Shown: positions 54,218-63,853 of the stretch, piece after piece | Layout: every line of letters begins with the position of its first letter | Position numbering within the stretch: position 1 is the stretch's first letter | Assembly: GCA_018402155.1 (NCBI GenBank) | Contig: JAGYJG010000001.1 | Location: forward strand, 172,635-236,634 | DNA from: Bacteroidia bacterium | GTDB taxonomy: Bacteria > Bacteroidota > Bacteroidia > NS11-12g > UBA9320 | Direction: 5' to 3' | Length of the DNA: 64,000 nt | The notes under the pieces: model-generated | What the model saw: the letters and a program-made list of their open reading frames with translations, nothing else | The model's database searches: none | What the model was told of the DNA's origin: nothing | Translations under genes and position numbers: made by a program

Positions 54218-55336
54218 CTATTGAAATACCCTCACGTAGTCTACGTGCATTTGCTGTGGAAATCGAGTAGTTTCATCTGGAGATCCAGGCCATCGTCCAC
54301 CCACTGCAACATTTATAATGAAGAAAAAAGTTTGATGAAATTCACTCATAGCAGCAGAAGAAATTTCGATTGTATGAAAATGTCGATCGTCCAAAAACCA
54401 CTGGATAGTATTTTCATTCCATTCTATGGAATAAACGTGAAACTCTTCATTTAGATTTGTTTTTGTTGTGGTAGTCTTGCCACCAAACGAAGCGTAAGAT
54501 CCATTATTATCCCAGTGAAGTGTACCATGTGTAACTCGATCAGATTTTCCAGCTGCTGTTCCACCTACCATTTCCATAATATCAATTTCTCCACAATCTG
54601 GCCATCCTGCGGTTGCGAAGTTATCGCCAAGCATCCAAAGTGCAGGCCACAATCCTTGGCCCTTTGGCATTGCGGCTCGGATATCAATTCGACCATACTG
54701 GAAGCTTTTTTTACCTTGTGTTGTAAGTCTACTGCTGGTATACAAACTACTTTCAACTGCTTGTTGCTTAGCTTCTATCGTAAGATAACCATTTTTTACA
54801 CTTGTATTTTCTTTCAGGTAGTATTGTAGTTCATTGTTTCCCCAGCCATTATTTCCGGTTCCTATTTCAAAGTTCCAATTATTGAGGTCTAGTCCGCTGC
54901 CATCAAACTCATCATTCCAAACGAGGGTGTATCCTTCTCTAACTAATGGGCTGTTGTATCCGTGAAGTGGGACTCCGTCCGCATTTTTAGTAGGCGTTTT
55001 GTAGATCCTTATAGTATCTTCCCGTTGAGTATAATCTAAAGACGTTGCATGCGCTCTTGTGACTATGGTATAAAGCCCGCTAGTTGAGTAGGTATGAGAA
55101 GCTTCACCGGTGTTGGCTACTATTTCACTGGTATTGGCTCCATCTTGAAATATGATTGTATAGTAGTTTACATTTTTAGCAGTTGCTTTCACATTTACTT
55201 GACCTTCATTTTCATCAGATAATGTGATTTCTACTTTCAGGTCAGTTGGCAATACCAAGGTGGCTTGCGGCTTATCGTCATCGCATCCCCAAAGTATAGT
55301 TAGTAGTATATTTAGTAAAATAAGGGTGTGTTTCAC
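54218..55336 (-). CDS. GH16 endo-beta-1,3-glucanase (laminarinase) lipoprotein with PKD domain
   Basis: The 372-residue protein has a lipoprotein signal LILLNILLTILWGC (Cys18). A PKD-like domain covers about 30-110 (NVNYYTIIFQDGANTSEI, SHTYSTSGLYTIVT). The GH16 domain covers about 130-372: LVWNDEFDGSGLD, the catalytic motif EIDIME (nucleophile Glu250, acid/base Glu255), GTLHWDNNGSYASFGG and NVAVGGRWPG. The extra Met in EIDIME (ExDxxE) is the form typical of laminarinases. It probably opens long beta-1,3-glucan chains at the cell surface. It is divided from the SusCD transcript by a hairpin. Confidence 0.93.
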   Translation of the reverse strand: MKHTLILLNILLTILWGCDDDKPQATLVLPTDLKVEITLSDENEGQVNVKATAKNVNYYTIIFQDGANTSEIVANTGEASHTYSTSGLYTIVTRAHATSLDYTQREDTIRIYKTPTKNADGVPLHGYNSPLVREGYTLVWNDEFDGSGLDLNNWNFEIGTGNNGWGNNELQYYLKENTSVKNGYLTIEAKQQAVESSLYTSSRLTTQGKKSFQYGRIDIRAAMPKGQGLWPALWMLGDNFATAGWPDCGEIDIMEMVGGTAAGKSDRVTHGTLHWDNNGSYASFGGKTTTTKTNLNEEFHVYSIEWNENTIQWFLDDRHFHTIEISSAAMSEFHQTFFFIINVAVGGRWPGSPDETTRFPQQMHVDYVRVFQ

Positions 55337-55356
55337 GTGTTTTTTTACCTATAAAA

Positions 55357-55386
55357 GGGAGGCTGTCAAATGACAGTCCTCCCTTG
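55357..55386. terminator. Hairpin between the SusCD/SGBP part and GH16
   Basis: A stem GGGAGG-CTGTCA / TGACAG-CCTCCC with one mismatch and a tiny loop lies 23 bases after the stop of the PKD lipoprotein gene (minus strand). On the minus side it is followed by CTTTTATAGG, a weak T-run. It may act as a partial terminator or as a 3' stabiliser of the susCD mRNA. Confidence 0.65.
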
Positions 55387-55408
55387 TATTTGAGTTGCTA
55401 AGCAACGT

Positions 55409-56767
55409 TTATTTTTGGTCTATGTCATCTATATAAAATGTACCAGCATTGGCTACATCCCATCCCGGGAATAGTACGAGTCTATCAAAGTTTGTAGCGC
55501 CGGCATCAGAAAAGTCTACGCTTATTTCTACCCATTGATTAGCAGTACTGACCGTAATGTCTTTTTCAACGTTCTCTGTTGGTTTAGCAAAGTTTTCCAT
55601 TTTCACTCTGAATGTTCCTGTCGCAGGAGCAAATACTTTCATTGTAATGGTGGAACCGCCTGTAGTGAAGTCGAACTTATCTTTTAAGTTTACAAAGATT
55701 CCGGCCCAGGTTTCTCCACCATGCACGGTTTCTAAAACCTTGTTACTCGTATTTATTCCACCATTTTGGGGATTATTAATTACGGCTAAAGTGCTTCCTC
55801 CGAAGCTTTCCCACTGAGCAGTATCGCTGCCATCTTCAAAATCTATGGGCAATACAATCGTACTAGTATTCTCCGGATTTTCTCCTCCTGATCCACCACC
55901 ATCTACAGGAAAGTTTTCGGGCACCAAGCGAAGGTACCAAGCTGTGGTTGGGTCTGCTACATCCACATACCTTAACGATAATTCATTTTCTGATAATTTT
56001 GTGATTTTATATTCTCTAACACCTGTATACATACCCAAAAAACCCTTTCCTGTTAATTTTAAAGTCGTATCTTTTTCAGTTTCTATTATAGTCCAAGATT
56101 CGCCAATTTGGTCTGCAAAAGGAGCGGTCCAGTCATCTGAATTTTGAAATGCACCAGAAAATTGACTTTGAGATCCTGTTTTCACAAAAACGTAACCTCC
56201 AGTAAAATGATCAAATTTAAAATCCGTTAAAGTGAAAGAATACTTATCGTTATATAGACCAGATGTGGTCTTTATGAGAGGGTCCGCGCTCCACCACTCT
56301 GGCCATGTGCCTCCCACTGGACCTACGCCCAAGTGCGCTGATCTTGTAGAGTCTATTACCCAGGTTTTTGTACCGCCTGCAGCTGCACCTCCTGTTAAAA
56401 AAGTAAATAGTGGGCTATTGAGTAAAGTTGCATCATCTTCTGCTATAATGATGTCTTGTGACGATTTTGCGCTACCGCCACTATTAAAAACAGTCAAAGT
56501 AACAGTATATGTTCCTTTAGACGGATAAGAAGCTGAAGCTTCTTTGGTAGTGGCCGTGGTTCCATTACTAAAATCCCAGCTGTACGTAAATCCTGTATTA
56601 CTTGCAGTAAATTCAATGATGTTTTTATTACTAGCGGAAGGAGCATAGGTAAATGCAGCATCGGCCTCCGTTGGTGCTACACCTAGCGTAGGTGCTTCAT
56701 CGTCTTTGCAGCTGGATATTCCTAGAATAAGAGCTGCAGAAAAAATTAAAAATGTTGTTTTTTTCAT
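55409..56767 (-). CDS. PKD-domain surface glycan-binding lipoprotein (SusE/F position)
   Basis: The frame extends to 56824, but the lipoprotein signal begins at Met 56767 (KTTFLIFSAALILGISSC, lipobox Cys20), giving 452 residues and a 25-base gap to susD. A PKD domain follows (about 35-110: FTYSWDFSNGTTATTKEASA, TYTVTLTVFNSGG), then a middle domain (about 130-290: PEWWSADPLIKTTSGLYNDK) and a C-terminal jelly-roll (about 305-452: LPIDFEDGSDTAQWESFGG, ending AGTFYIDDIDQK) of carbohydrate-binding type. There are no catalytic residues. Its place directly after susD is that of surface glycan-binding proteins. Confidence 0.85.
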   Translation of the reverse strand: MKKTTFLIFSAALILGISSCKDDEAPTLGVAPTEADAAFTYAPSASNKNIIEFTASNTGFTYSWDFSNGTTATTKEASASYPSKGTYTVTLTVFNSGGSAKSSQDIIIAEDDATLLNSPLFTFLTGGAAAGGTKTWVIDSTRSAHLGVGPVGGTWPEWWSADPLIKTTSGLYNDKYSFTLTDFKFDHFTGGYVFVKTGSQSQFSGAFQNSDDWTAPFADQIGESWTIIETEKDTTLKLTGKGFLGMYTGVREYKITKLSENELSLRYVDVADPTTAWYLRLVPENFPVDGGGSGGENPENTSTIVLPIDFEDGSDTAQWESFGGSTLAVINNPQNGGINTSNKVLETVHGGETWAGIFVNLKDKFDFTTGGSTITMKVFAPATGTFRVKMENFAKPTENVEKDITVSTANQWVEISVDFSDAGATNFDRLVLFPGWDVANAGTFYIDDIDQK

Positions 56768-56792
56768 TGTTTTGTTTTTAAAAAAAATCTTG

Positions 56793-58262
56793 TTAGTAGT
56801 TAGGATTTTGAGTCCATTTCCCACCGGCTAGGTCTATTTCTATCTGAGGTATTGGGAAAACTTCATGCTTGCCTACTGTGAAACCATCGATTTCTGCAGC
56901 AGCCTGACCAGTTCGCACCAAGTCGAAAAAACGGTGACCTTCTCCAGATAACTCGTAGTTTCGCTCTGCCCAGATTGCCTCTGTGAGCTGGGATCCACCG
57001 GATGTTATTTCTGGCATAGACACTCTATCTCGAACAATTTTGAGGTATGTGCGTGCTGCGCCGTCGTCTGAAGGAAGTTTTCGGTTATGTGCTTCAGCTG
57101 CCATTAGAAGTACATCTGCAAATCGTATTGCTCTATAATTTACAGGGCTCGTCAAGTCATTATCAGGTAAACCTATTTCACCTATCCTTTTTATATACTT
57201 GTTATTGTAATATCCTGTATGGCCGCCGCCACCTTTAGCATAGGTTATATCTCGTCCAGCTATGAACGCATCTATGTCTAATATACTCGCGTCTTTTCGT
57301 ATATCGCTTGGGGCAAATGAGTTGTAGAGTTTTTGGGTTGGTAAATTGTAGCTATTACCATCTCCATAAACAGGACCATTATACTGCCGTATTCCGTGAA
57401 ATCCGGGAGCAGCATTCCCTTCTAAACATATCAAGCAGCCATAGCTGCCACCCTCAGCCCCGCTGTACTCTACATCAAAAATAGTCTCGCTGTTACCCTC
57501 ATTTACTACAGAAAACAGTGTAGTATAGTCATCTAGGAGTCGATACGGCCCCTCGTTGATGACGCGGTCAAGAATCGTTGCAGCTTCTGCAAACTTGTTT
57601 TGGTAAAGCAATACTTTTCCTAAAAGTGATAGACAAGCGCCCTTAGTGATTCGCCCTTTTTGTGCAGCAGTCCAGTCTAGTATATTAGCAGCATTTGTTA
57701 AATCAGTTTCTATTTGTGCATAGACTTCTGATTTTGGAGCGCGCTCTATATCGGTCACTTCATCAGCTCCCAAACGCTTATCTACCACCAAAGGCACATC
57801 GCCAAAATATCGTACTAATTCAAAGTAGTAATAAGCTCGAAGGAATTCTGCTTGTGCAATGATTTTGTCTTTGCCTTCAAAGTCTATCTTATTTTTATTT
57901 TCTAAAAGATAATTTGCACGAGTAACACCAGCGTAGTTCCATCTGAAAACATTTCTAAGTTCCGTATTGACGCCGTTATGACTCATATTTTCTATTTGGT
58001 GCAAACCTTCAGTATCAGAAATACTTTCCCCTCCAGCAATAGCATTATCGCTAGCTATTTCGCCTATCCAAACAGTCATGAAGGAGGATTGGAGCAAGTC
58101 GTAAGTACCGGTGAGAGCGCGATCGTAGTCAACAGGGTTGTTGAAGAAATTTTCTGCATCTTGGGTATAAAGTGGGTTAATGTCTAAAAACTTTTGGCAT
58201 CCAGCAAAAAGTAGTACAGTAAAGTAAGATAATACTGAAAGTTGAAGTGCTAATTTTTTCAT
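56793..58262 (-). CDS. SusD-like starch/glucan-binding outer-membrane lipoprotein
   Basis: The 489-residue RagB/SusD protein has a lipoprotein signal SYFTVLLFAGC (Cys22) and the typical start QKFLDINPLYTQDAENFF. Tetratricopeptide-like helices are seen (NYLLENKNKIDFEGKDKIIA, QAEFLRAYYYFELVRYFGDV, PLVVDKRLGADEV, IETDLTNAANILDW). The C-terminal lid segment is ERNYELSGEGHRFFDLVRTG, ending IDLAGGKWTQNPNY. It closes the SusC pore and binds oligosaccharide. It starts 11 bases after susC. Confidence 0.95.
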   Translation of the reverse strand: MKKLALQLSVLSYFTVLLFAGCQKFLDINPLYTQDAENFFNNPVDYDRALTGTYDLLQSSFMTVWIGEIASDNAIAGGESISDTEGLHQIENMSHNGVNTELRNVFRWNYAGVTRANYLLENKNKIDFEGKDKIIAQAEFLRAYYYFELVRYFGDVPLVVDKRLGADEVTDIERAPKSEVYAQIETDLTNAANILDWTAAQKGRITKGACLSLLGKVLLYQNKFAEAATILDRVINEGPYRLLDDYTTLFSVVNEGNSETIFDVEYSGAEGGSYGCLICLEGNAAPGFHGIRQYNGPVYGDGNSYNLPTQKLYNSFAPSDIRKDASILDIDAFIAGRDITYAKGGGGHTGYYNNKYIKRIGEIGLPDNDLTSPVNYRAIRFADVLLMAAEAHNRKLPSDDGAARTYLKIVRDRVSMPEITSGGSQLTEAIWAERNYELSGEGHRFFDLVRTGQAAAEIDGFTVGKHEVFPIPQIEIDLAGGKWTQNPNY

Positions 58263-58273
58263 GGTTATATAGC

Positions 58274-61200
58274 TTAAAATTTGATAGAAAGGCCTGTCAT
58301 AATGGAACGTGCTTGTGGATAGAATCCATAATCTACCCCTGCTGAAAGTGGACCACCAAAAGAACCTAAATCTGGATCGTACCCTTGGTAATTGGTGATA
58401 GTAATCAAGTTATTAGCAGCCAAGTATATACGAGTACTAGATACTTTGAATCGACTGAGTAAGTTGGCAGGAAGAGTATACCCTATTTGTAAATTTCTTA
58501 ACCGTAAAAACGAGCCGTTTTCTACATAAAAATCTGAAAATCTCGTGTTGTCTGTTAGACCTGTAGTTAATCTAGGATTTTCATTAGAAGGGTTATCAGC
58601 AGTCCACCTATCTATGGTATAAGCCAATTGATTTGCATAGGGTTGTTGGCGCTCGTAGTTACGTATTATTTTTTGGCCTATTGCGCTGTATAGATTTGCA
58701 GACATATCAAATCCTTTGTAATTCATCGATACATTATAGCCAAAAGTGAATGTTGGAATAGCAGAGCCAAGATTAGTTAAATCACTGTCGTCGCTAAAAT
58801 TAATTACCCCATCGCCATTTTGGTCTACAAAACGTAAATCTCCCACTTTTGCATCTTTTTGGGCACTATTGTCTATTTCCGCCTGACTCTGAAAAACACC
58901 ATCTGTTTCTAAACCAATAAAGTAACCAATCGCGTATCCTTCTTGAAATCGGGTAGCTACATTTCCTCCAACACCAAATTGGGCACCGGGCAAGAAATCA
59001 ACTCCCGAAGGAGTTTTTAACACCCTGTTTCTAAGTTGGGTAGCATTGAAACTGGTACTCCAGTTGAAATTTTTTCGTTTTTTGCTTACATAGCCTAGTT
59101 CCATCTCTACTCCTTTATTACTCACATCACCAGCATTTATAATAGGAGGGAAACTGCCAGGTCCCGCAGTCCCAAGTACTGCACTTACCTCGGGTTGAAA
59201 AAGAAGATCTCGGGTGTTTTTGATAAAATAATTTAGTGTGAGGTCCATTCTTTTGAATATTTTCAGGTCTGTTCCTACATTAAATTGGCGTGTTGTTTCC
59301 CATTTTAAATCAGGGTTTGCAGCTCTACCTATAGCAATACCCTTTATAATAACATCATCAAACACATAGTCACCTTCCCCGTCTAAAAGGCCCCTATAAG
59401 CAAAATTTGGTATTTGGTCATTTCCGCTTATACCGTAACTCATTCTGAGTTTGGCGTAGGTGATTTTACTCCATCTGAAAAAATCCTCTTCAGAAATCAT
59501 CCAGCTTCCTGATACGGTAGGAAAAATGCCGTATCTATTGTTTGGTCCAAATCGGCTAGACCCATCTCTACGCACAATAAGCGATCCATTATACTTGGTC
59601 TTATAACGGTATTCCGATCGTATAAAAGTGGATAGTAGCCTTTCTTGAAACTGAAAAGAGTTGGTATTATTCAAAAATCCTCCCGGTGCCAAATTTGCGG
59701 AAATATCGGCATACTCAATACTATTATTTGGTATATTGAATGCCGTGCCGCCCAAGCCTTGACCGTTTCTGCTAAAAACAGACACCCCAGCAGTACTTTT
59801 TATATAATGTATTTCATTTATATCAAACTCATGATTGATGAAACTCTCAAAATTGAGATCAGCATATGTGGCACGTGCCTCATACACACTAGCACCCCTA
59901 TCAATTAAAGTTCCTGGAGCTATTTCTACTTGAGTCGGATCCAAGTCCTCATTCAAAGCAGTATTTTGAGATTTTCCTGGGCCAAACCATGCAAGTGGCG
60001 AAAATACTTTCTGGTCTACTAGTGCAAAGTTGTAGTTAAATCTGTTGGTAAAGGTCAGTTTATCTGTAATATCATAAGCGAGCTCTTCCTTACCCACAAA
60101 CTTGTCTACGTAGCTTGTATTGTAGGTATTCTGGATCTGTAGTAATGGGTTTATAATATCGCTTACCTCCTCCAAATATGAGTTTTTTCCTTGGGTGGGA
60201 AATGCATTTATAGTGTTGTAAAGTACCGAGCCTAAACCGTTTTCAGGCAATGCGTTGCGCTCCTCGTTGGTATACAGAAAAACACTGCTCAGCCTCAAGC
60301 GGGTACTCATTTCTGTATTTAAATTTACCCTAGCATTCATTCTAGTGAAATTTGCCTTATCTCCGCCTACTATGCCATCTTGGGTAAAGAAACTTCCACC
60401 TATAGAGTATGTCGTCTTTTCGCTACCGCCACTTATAGAGACGTTGTGGCTAGACATAGTGGCATTCTGGAAAATAGCATCTTGCCAGTCTGTTCCTTCT
60501 CCTAGCTGCACATTACTAAATGGAGGTGTCTCTCCACCATTCGCGTGCATTTCATTTTTGAGAACAGCATATTGGTTAGCATTCAATAGACTCAGTCTTT
60601 TGGCAGATTGCTGTGCCCCAAAGAATGTGGAGTACTCTATTTTTGGCTTAGTATTAGCCCTACCTTGCTTTGTTGTTATCAATATTACCCCATTTGCCGC
60701 GCGTACACCATATATACCAGCCGTTGCATCTTTTAGTACATTCACACTCTCTATGTCGTTTGGATTTAGGGCATTCAAACCCTCCGAATCATACACTACC
60801 CCGTCTACAAGTATCAGGGGGTCATTATCTCCAAATGTAGAAAGACCACGTATACGAATGCTAGCACCTCCACCCGGTGAGCCAGAATTCGTGTTTATCG
60901 TGACACCTGCAACTTTTCCTTGTAGCGCCTGGTCTACTCGGGGAATGTTTAGTTTCTCGAGGTCTTCCCCAGCTACCTGACTACTAGCGCCGGTAAACTC
61001 TCTTTTCGTAGATGTACCATATCCAACAACCATTACCTCACTTATACCCACTGAGTTTTCACTTAATTGTATGCTTAATTTGATCCGGCCGAGTACGGCC
61101 ACTTCCTTGGTTTGAAAACCACTATAGGAGACTCTTAATACCGCGTTTTTTGCGTCTGGTACTTGTACTGAAAACGAACCATTTTCGTCGGTTATTTTCC

Positions 61201-61345
61201 CGTTTTTTGTGCCTTTTACAACTACGGCTGCTCCTAATATGGGCTGGTTTAAGCTATCTTTTACTGTTCCAGAAATGACGGTTTGAGCACTTATTTGTGT
61301 CACAAAGCCAACGATTACAACTACTGAGATGAGGTATTTAATCAT
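58274..61345 (-). CDS. SusC-like TonB-dependent transporter
   Basis: The 1023-residue protein has a signal peptide (ISVVVIVGFVTQISA, then Q). The CarboxypepD-regulatory-like domain covers about 22-100 (ISGTVKDSLNQPILGAAVVV, VLRVSYSGFQTKEV). The plug domain includes VMVVGYGTSTKREFTGA, RIRGLSTFGDNDPLILVDGV and VLKDATAGIYGVRAANGVI. The remaining 800 residues are a 22-strand barrel ending PQARSIMTGLSIKF. It imports glucan oligosaccharides across the outer membrane using TonB/ExbBD energy. It is the first gene of the PUL; a 39-bp promoter element lies 21 bases upstream of the ATG. Confidence 0.95.
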   Translation of the reverse strand: MIKYLISVVVIVGFVTQISAQTVISGTVKDSLNQPILGAAVVVKGTKNGKITDENGSFSVQVPDAKNAVLRVSYSGFQTKEVAVLGRIKLSIQLSENSVGISEVMVVGYGTSTKREFTGASSQVAGEDLEKLNIPRVDQALQGKVAGVTINTNSGSPGGGASIRIRGLSTFGDNDPLILVDGVVYDSEGLNALNPNDIESVNVLKDATAGIYGVRAANGVILITTKQGRANTKPKIEYSTFFGAQQSAKRLSLLNANQYAVLKNEMHANGGETPPFSNVQLGEGTDWQDAIFQNATMSSHNVSISGGSEKTTYSIGGSFFTQDGIVGGDKANFTRMNARVNLNTEMSTRLRLSSVFLYTNEERNALPENGLGSVLYNTINAFPTQGKNSYLEEVSDIINPLLQIQNTYNTSYVDKFVGKEELAYDITDKLTFTNRFNYNFALVDQKVFSPLAWFGPGKSQNTALNEDLDPTQVEIAPGTLIDRGASVYEARATYADLNFESFINHEFDINEIHYIKSTAGVSVFSRNGQGLGGTAFNIPNNSIEYADISANLAPGGFLNNTNSFQFQERLLSTFIRSEYRYKTKYNGSLIVRRDGSSRFGPNNRYGIFPTVSGSWMISEEDFFRWSKITYAKLRMSYGISGNDQIPNFAYRGLLDGEGDYVFDDVIIKGIAIGRAANPDLKWETTRQFNVGTDLKIFKRMDLTLNYFIKNTRDLLFQPEVSAVLGTAGPGSFPPIINAGDVSNKGVEMELGYVSKKRKNFNWSTSFNATQLRNRVLKTPSGVDFLPGAQFGVGGNVATRFQEGYAIGYFIGLETDGVFQSQAEIDNSAQKDAKVGDLRFVDQNGDGVINFSDDSDLTNLGSAIPTFTFGYNVSMNYKGFDMSANLYSAIGQKIIRNYERQQPYANQLAYTIDRWTADNPSNENPRLTTGLTDNTRFSDFYVENGSFLRLRNLQIGYTLPANLLSRFKVSSTRIYLAANNLITITNYQGYDPDLGSFGGPLSAGVDYGFYPQARSIMTGLSIKF

Positions 61346-61365
61346 TTATTAACTTTTTGATAATT

Positions 61366-61404
61366 GCGAATATATGTATTCTTATGGTAAATTAAACTAT
61401 AAGT
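61366..61404 (-). promoter_or_regulatory. PUL promoter/operator element, copy 1 (upstream of susC)
   Basis: This is the partner of the element at 53923-53961 (34 of 39 bases identical, same strand, 20 versus 22 bases from the ATG). On the minus strand: ACTTATAGTTT, short spacer, TTTACCATAAGAA, TACA, TATATTCGC. TATATTCG is the probable -7 box. Confidence 0.72.
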
Positions 61405-61598
61405 GCTACTTTTATAATTTTTTTGGCTATAACTGTGATTTGCCAAAGATACCTTGATTGTACTCTTTTACAGATTTGTAATTAGAGAATTAGGTCAATA
61501 AAAGCACCTATTTTGTACTACGCACCTATCAAATCCATTGTAGGCAAACGGAACAGATATTCAACAAGTGAACCGTTGCCGTGGTCTAGAAAATAGTT

Positions 61599-62477
61599 TT
61601 ACGAACTAATACCTCTTCGTTGTACCGTTCTATCTATTTTGGCGATCATCCCTTGCAGGGCTGTGCCTGGTCCAACCTCTATGAATGTACTCGCTCCATC
61701 AGCTATCATATTTTGTACACTTTGACTCCATTTTACCGAGCTTGTAAGTTGCGCTATAAGATTTTCTTTTATGATTTGCGGGTCTATCTCTGGTTTGGTA
61801 CTTACATTTTGGTACACAGGACAACTAGGTTTGTTGAATGTTGTACGTTCTATGGCTTTTGCCAACACCTCTCGGGCGGGTTCCATGAGTGGCGAGTGAA
61901 AAGCACCTCCTACAGAAAGTTTCAAAGCCCTTCTAGCTCCTTTTTCAGTTAATAACTCACACGCCTTATTTATACCAGCAATACTTCCAGATATGACCAG
62001 CTGCCCAGGGCAGTTATAATTGGCAGGTACTACTATTTCAGTTATACTAGAACACACAGTTTCTACAATACTATCCTCTAAACCTATGATAGCTGCCATA
62101 GTACTTGGATTTTCTTCACAAGCTTTTTGCATAGCGTTAGCTCTTATAGCTACAAGTTGAAGCCCGTCTTCAAAAGCGAGACTGCCGCTTGCTACTAGGG
62201 CAGATAGTTCACCAAGACTATGTCCTGCTACCATAGCAGGGTTAAAATCAGCCAAAGTCTTGGCTAATATAACAGAGTGTAAAAACACAGCTGGTTGGGT
62301 TATATTGGTTTGCTTAAGACCTTCTTCGGTGCCTTCAAACATTTCTTCAGTAATTCTAAATCCAAGTATTTCATTGGCTTTTTCAAATAGTGCTTTTGCC
62401 TCTTCATTCGAAGTATAAAGCTCTTTACCCATTCCTACAAATTGGGCTCCTTGTCCGGGAAATACATATGCGTTCAT
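61599..62477 (-). CDS. fabD: Malonyl-CoA:ACP transacylase FabD
   Basis: The frame opens at 62522, but the family N-terminus NAYVFPGQGAQFVGMG begins at Met 62477, giving 292 residues. The catalytic serine lies in AGHSLGELSA (Ser87). Other features are LVAIRANAMQKACEENP, the NCPGQLVISG segment, GGAFHSPLME (the catalytic His) and a C-terminal FIEVGPGTALQGMI. It loads malonyl groups onto acyl carrier protein for fatty acid synthesis. It lies 110 bases after purA and is the first core gene beyond the PUL. Confidence 0.94.
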   Translation of the reverse strand: MNAYVFPGQGAQFVGMGKELYTSNEEAKALFEKANEILGFRITEEMFEGTEEGLKQTNITQPAVFLHSVILAKTLADFNPAMVAGHSLGELSALVASGSLAFEDGLQLVAIRANAMQKACEENPSTMAAIIGLEDSIVETVCSSITEIVVPANYNCPGQLVISGSIAGINKACELLTEKGARRALKLSVGGAFHSPLMEPAREVLAKAIERTTFNKPSCPVYQNVSTKPEIDPQIIKENLIAQLTSSVKWSQSVQNMIADGASTFIEVGPGTALQGMIAKIDRTVQRRGISS

Positions 62478-62587
62478 TTTTGTGTATTTTGTTGTTTCTT
62501 GTAATTTTTTAAGGGGTGCCAAGTCACTTGTAAGTTAGTTTTAGCCAAATTTTATTAGTACAAGATAATTTTGTTGTTCTTTTACCG

Positions 62588-63853
62588 TCACTTAATTATT
62601 GTTTGATCTCTTCCTGGGCCTACAGATATAATATTGATAGGAGTTTTTATTTGTTGCTCTATCTTAGTAATATAGTTCTTAAATGTCTGGGGTAAATCTT
62701 CGTGTTCCTTTATTGAAGTGATATCCTCTTTCCATCCAGAATGCACTTCGTACACTGATTTAAAATTATCTACATTGAGATCATAAGGTACTTCTTGGGT
62801 CGATATCCTGTCTCCTTTATAGCTTGTACCCACCATTATTTCGTCTATACCACTCAGGCAATCTGCTTTCATCATGCATAGCTCATCAACGCCACTTAGC
62901 ATAATGGCATATTTAAGTGCAACAAGATCTAGCCAGCCAGTTCTGCGGGGTCGTCCCGTTGTCGCTCCATATTCGTTACCCATTTTTCTGATGTGCGCTC
63001 CCATTTCGTTATCTAATTCAGAGGGAAACGGTCCGCTGCCTACTCGTGTGCAGTAGGCTTTGAAAATACCAATTACCTTATTAATATGCTTGGGTGCTAT
63101 ACCCAAACCAGTAGATACTCCACCTACTGTAGTATTACTACTAGTAACAAAGGGATACGAGCCAAAATCTATGTCAAGCATACTGCCTTGTGCGCCCTCT
63201 GCCAATATATTGCTTCCCTTGGTAATATGTTCATTTACCAAGTATTCACTATTCACAAATTGATACTCACGGAGTCTCTCAATTGCTGAGAAAAACTCTT
63301 CCTCCATCGCTTCTAGGTTGAAATCTGTAAATCCAAATTGCTCTACCAATTGCAGCGAACGTTTTTTCTTTTCGTGGTAGTTTTTTTCAAAATCTGGTGT
63401 AAAAAGCTCACCAATACGAAGGCCCCCACGTCCTATTTTTTCTCGGTAAGTAGGCCCAATACCTCGCAAAGTGCTGCCTATCTTCTTATCGCCTTTGCTC
63501 CATTCACTAGCAGCGTCCAGTATTTTGTGGGTCGGCATGATAATATGGGCCTTGTATGAAATGCGTAAATTTTCTTTGACATTGGCACCTGCTGCTACCG
63601 TACGATCAATTTCTGCCATAAAAAGAACAGGGTCTATCACTACACCATTACCTATAATATTTACACAACCATCGTGAAATATTCCAGACGGAATTGTGTT
63701 TAGCACATGCTTTATGCCATTAAATTCTAAGGAATGTCCCGCGTTGGGTCCTCCTTGAAAACGCGCTACTACGTCATATTTTGGAGTAAGGTAATCAGCA
63801 ATTTTACCTTTTCCTTCATCGCCCCATTGCAGTCCTAATAATACATCTACCAT
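62588..63853 (-). CDS. purA: Adenylosuccinate synthetase PurA
   Basis: This is 421 residues, the usual length. The GTP-binding/catalytic loop is QWGDEGKGK (Asp12, Lys15) and the second catalytic residue is His40 in GPNAGHSLEFNG. IGSTLRGIGPTYREKIGR, ILAEGAQGSMLDIDFGSYPF, GVFKAYCTRVG-type sequence IFKAYCTRVGSGPFPSEL and the base-binding end SVGPGRDQTI are all present. It joins IMP and aspartate using GTP on the way to AMP. The start codon directly follows the stop of the Fur-family gene. Confidence 0.97.
   Translation of the reverse strand: MVDVLLGLQWGDEGKGKIADYLTPKYDVVARFQGGPNAGHSLEFNGIKHVLNTIPSGIFHDGCVNIIGNGVVIDPVLFMAEIDRTVAAGANVKENLRISYKAHIIMPTHKILDAASEWSKGDKKIGSTLRGIGPTYREKIGRGGLRIGELFTPDFEKNYHEKKKRSLQLVEQFGFTDFNLEAMEEEFFSAIERLREYQFVNSEYLVNEHITKGSNILAEGAQGSMLDIDFGSYPFVTSSNTTVGGVSTGLGIAPKHINKVIGIFKAYCTRVGSGPFPSELDNEMGAHIRKMGNEYGATTGRPRRTGWLDLVALKYAIMLSGVDELCMMKADCLSGIDEIMVGTSYKGDRISTQEVPYDLNVDNFKSVYEVHSGWKEDITSIKEHEDLPQTFKNYITKIEQQIKTPINIISVGPGRDQTIIK

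Noticed and set aside
60255..60980. 241-residue plus-strand frame opposite susC
   Set aside because: It is antisense to the conserved SusC plug region and resembles no protein family.
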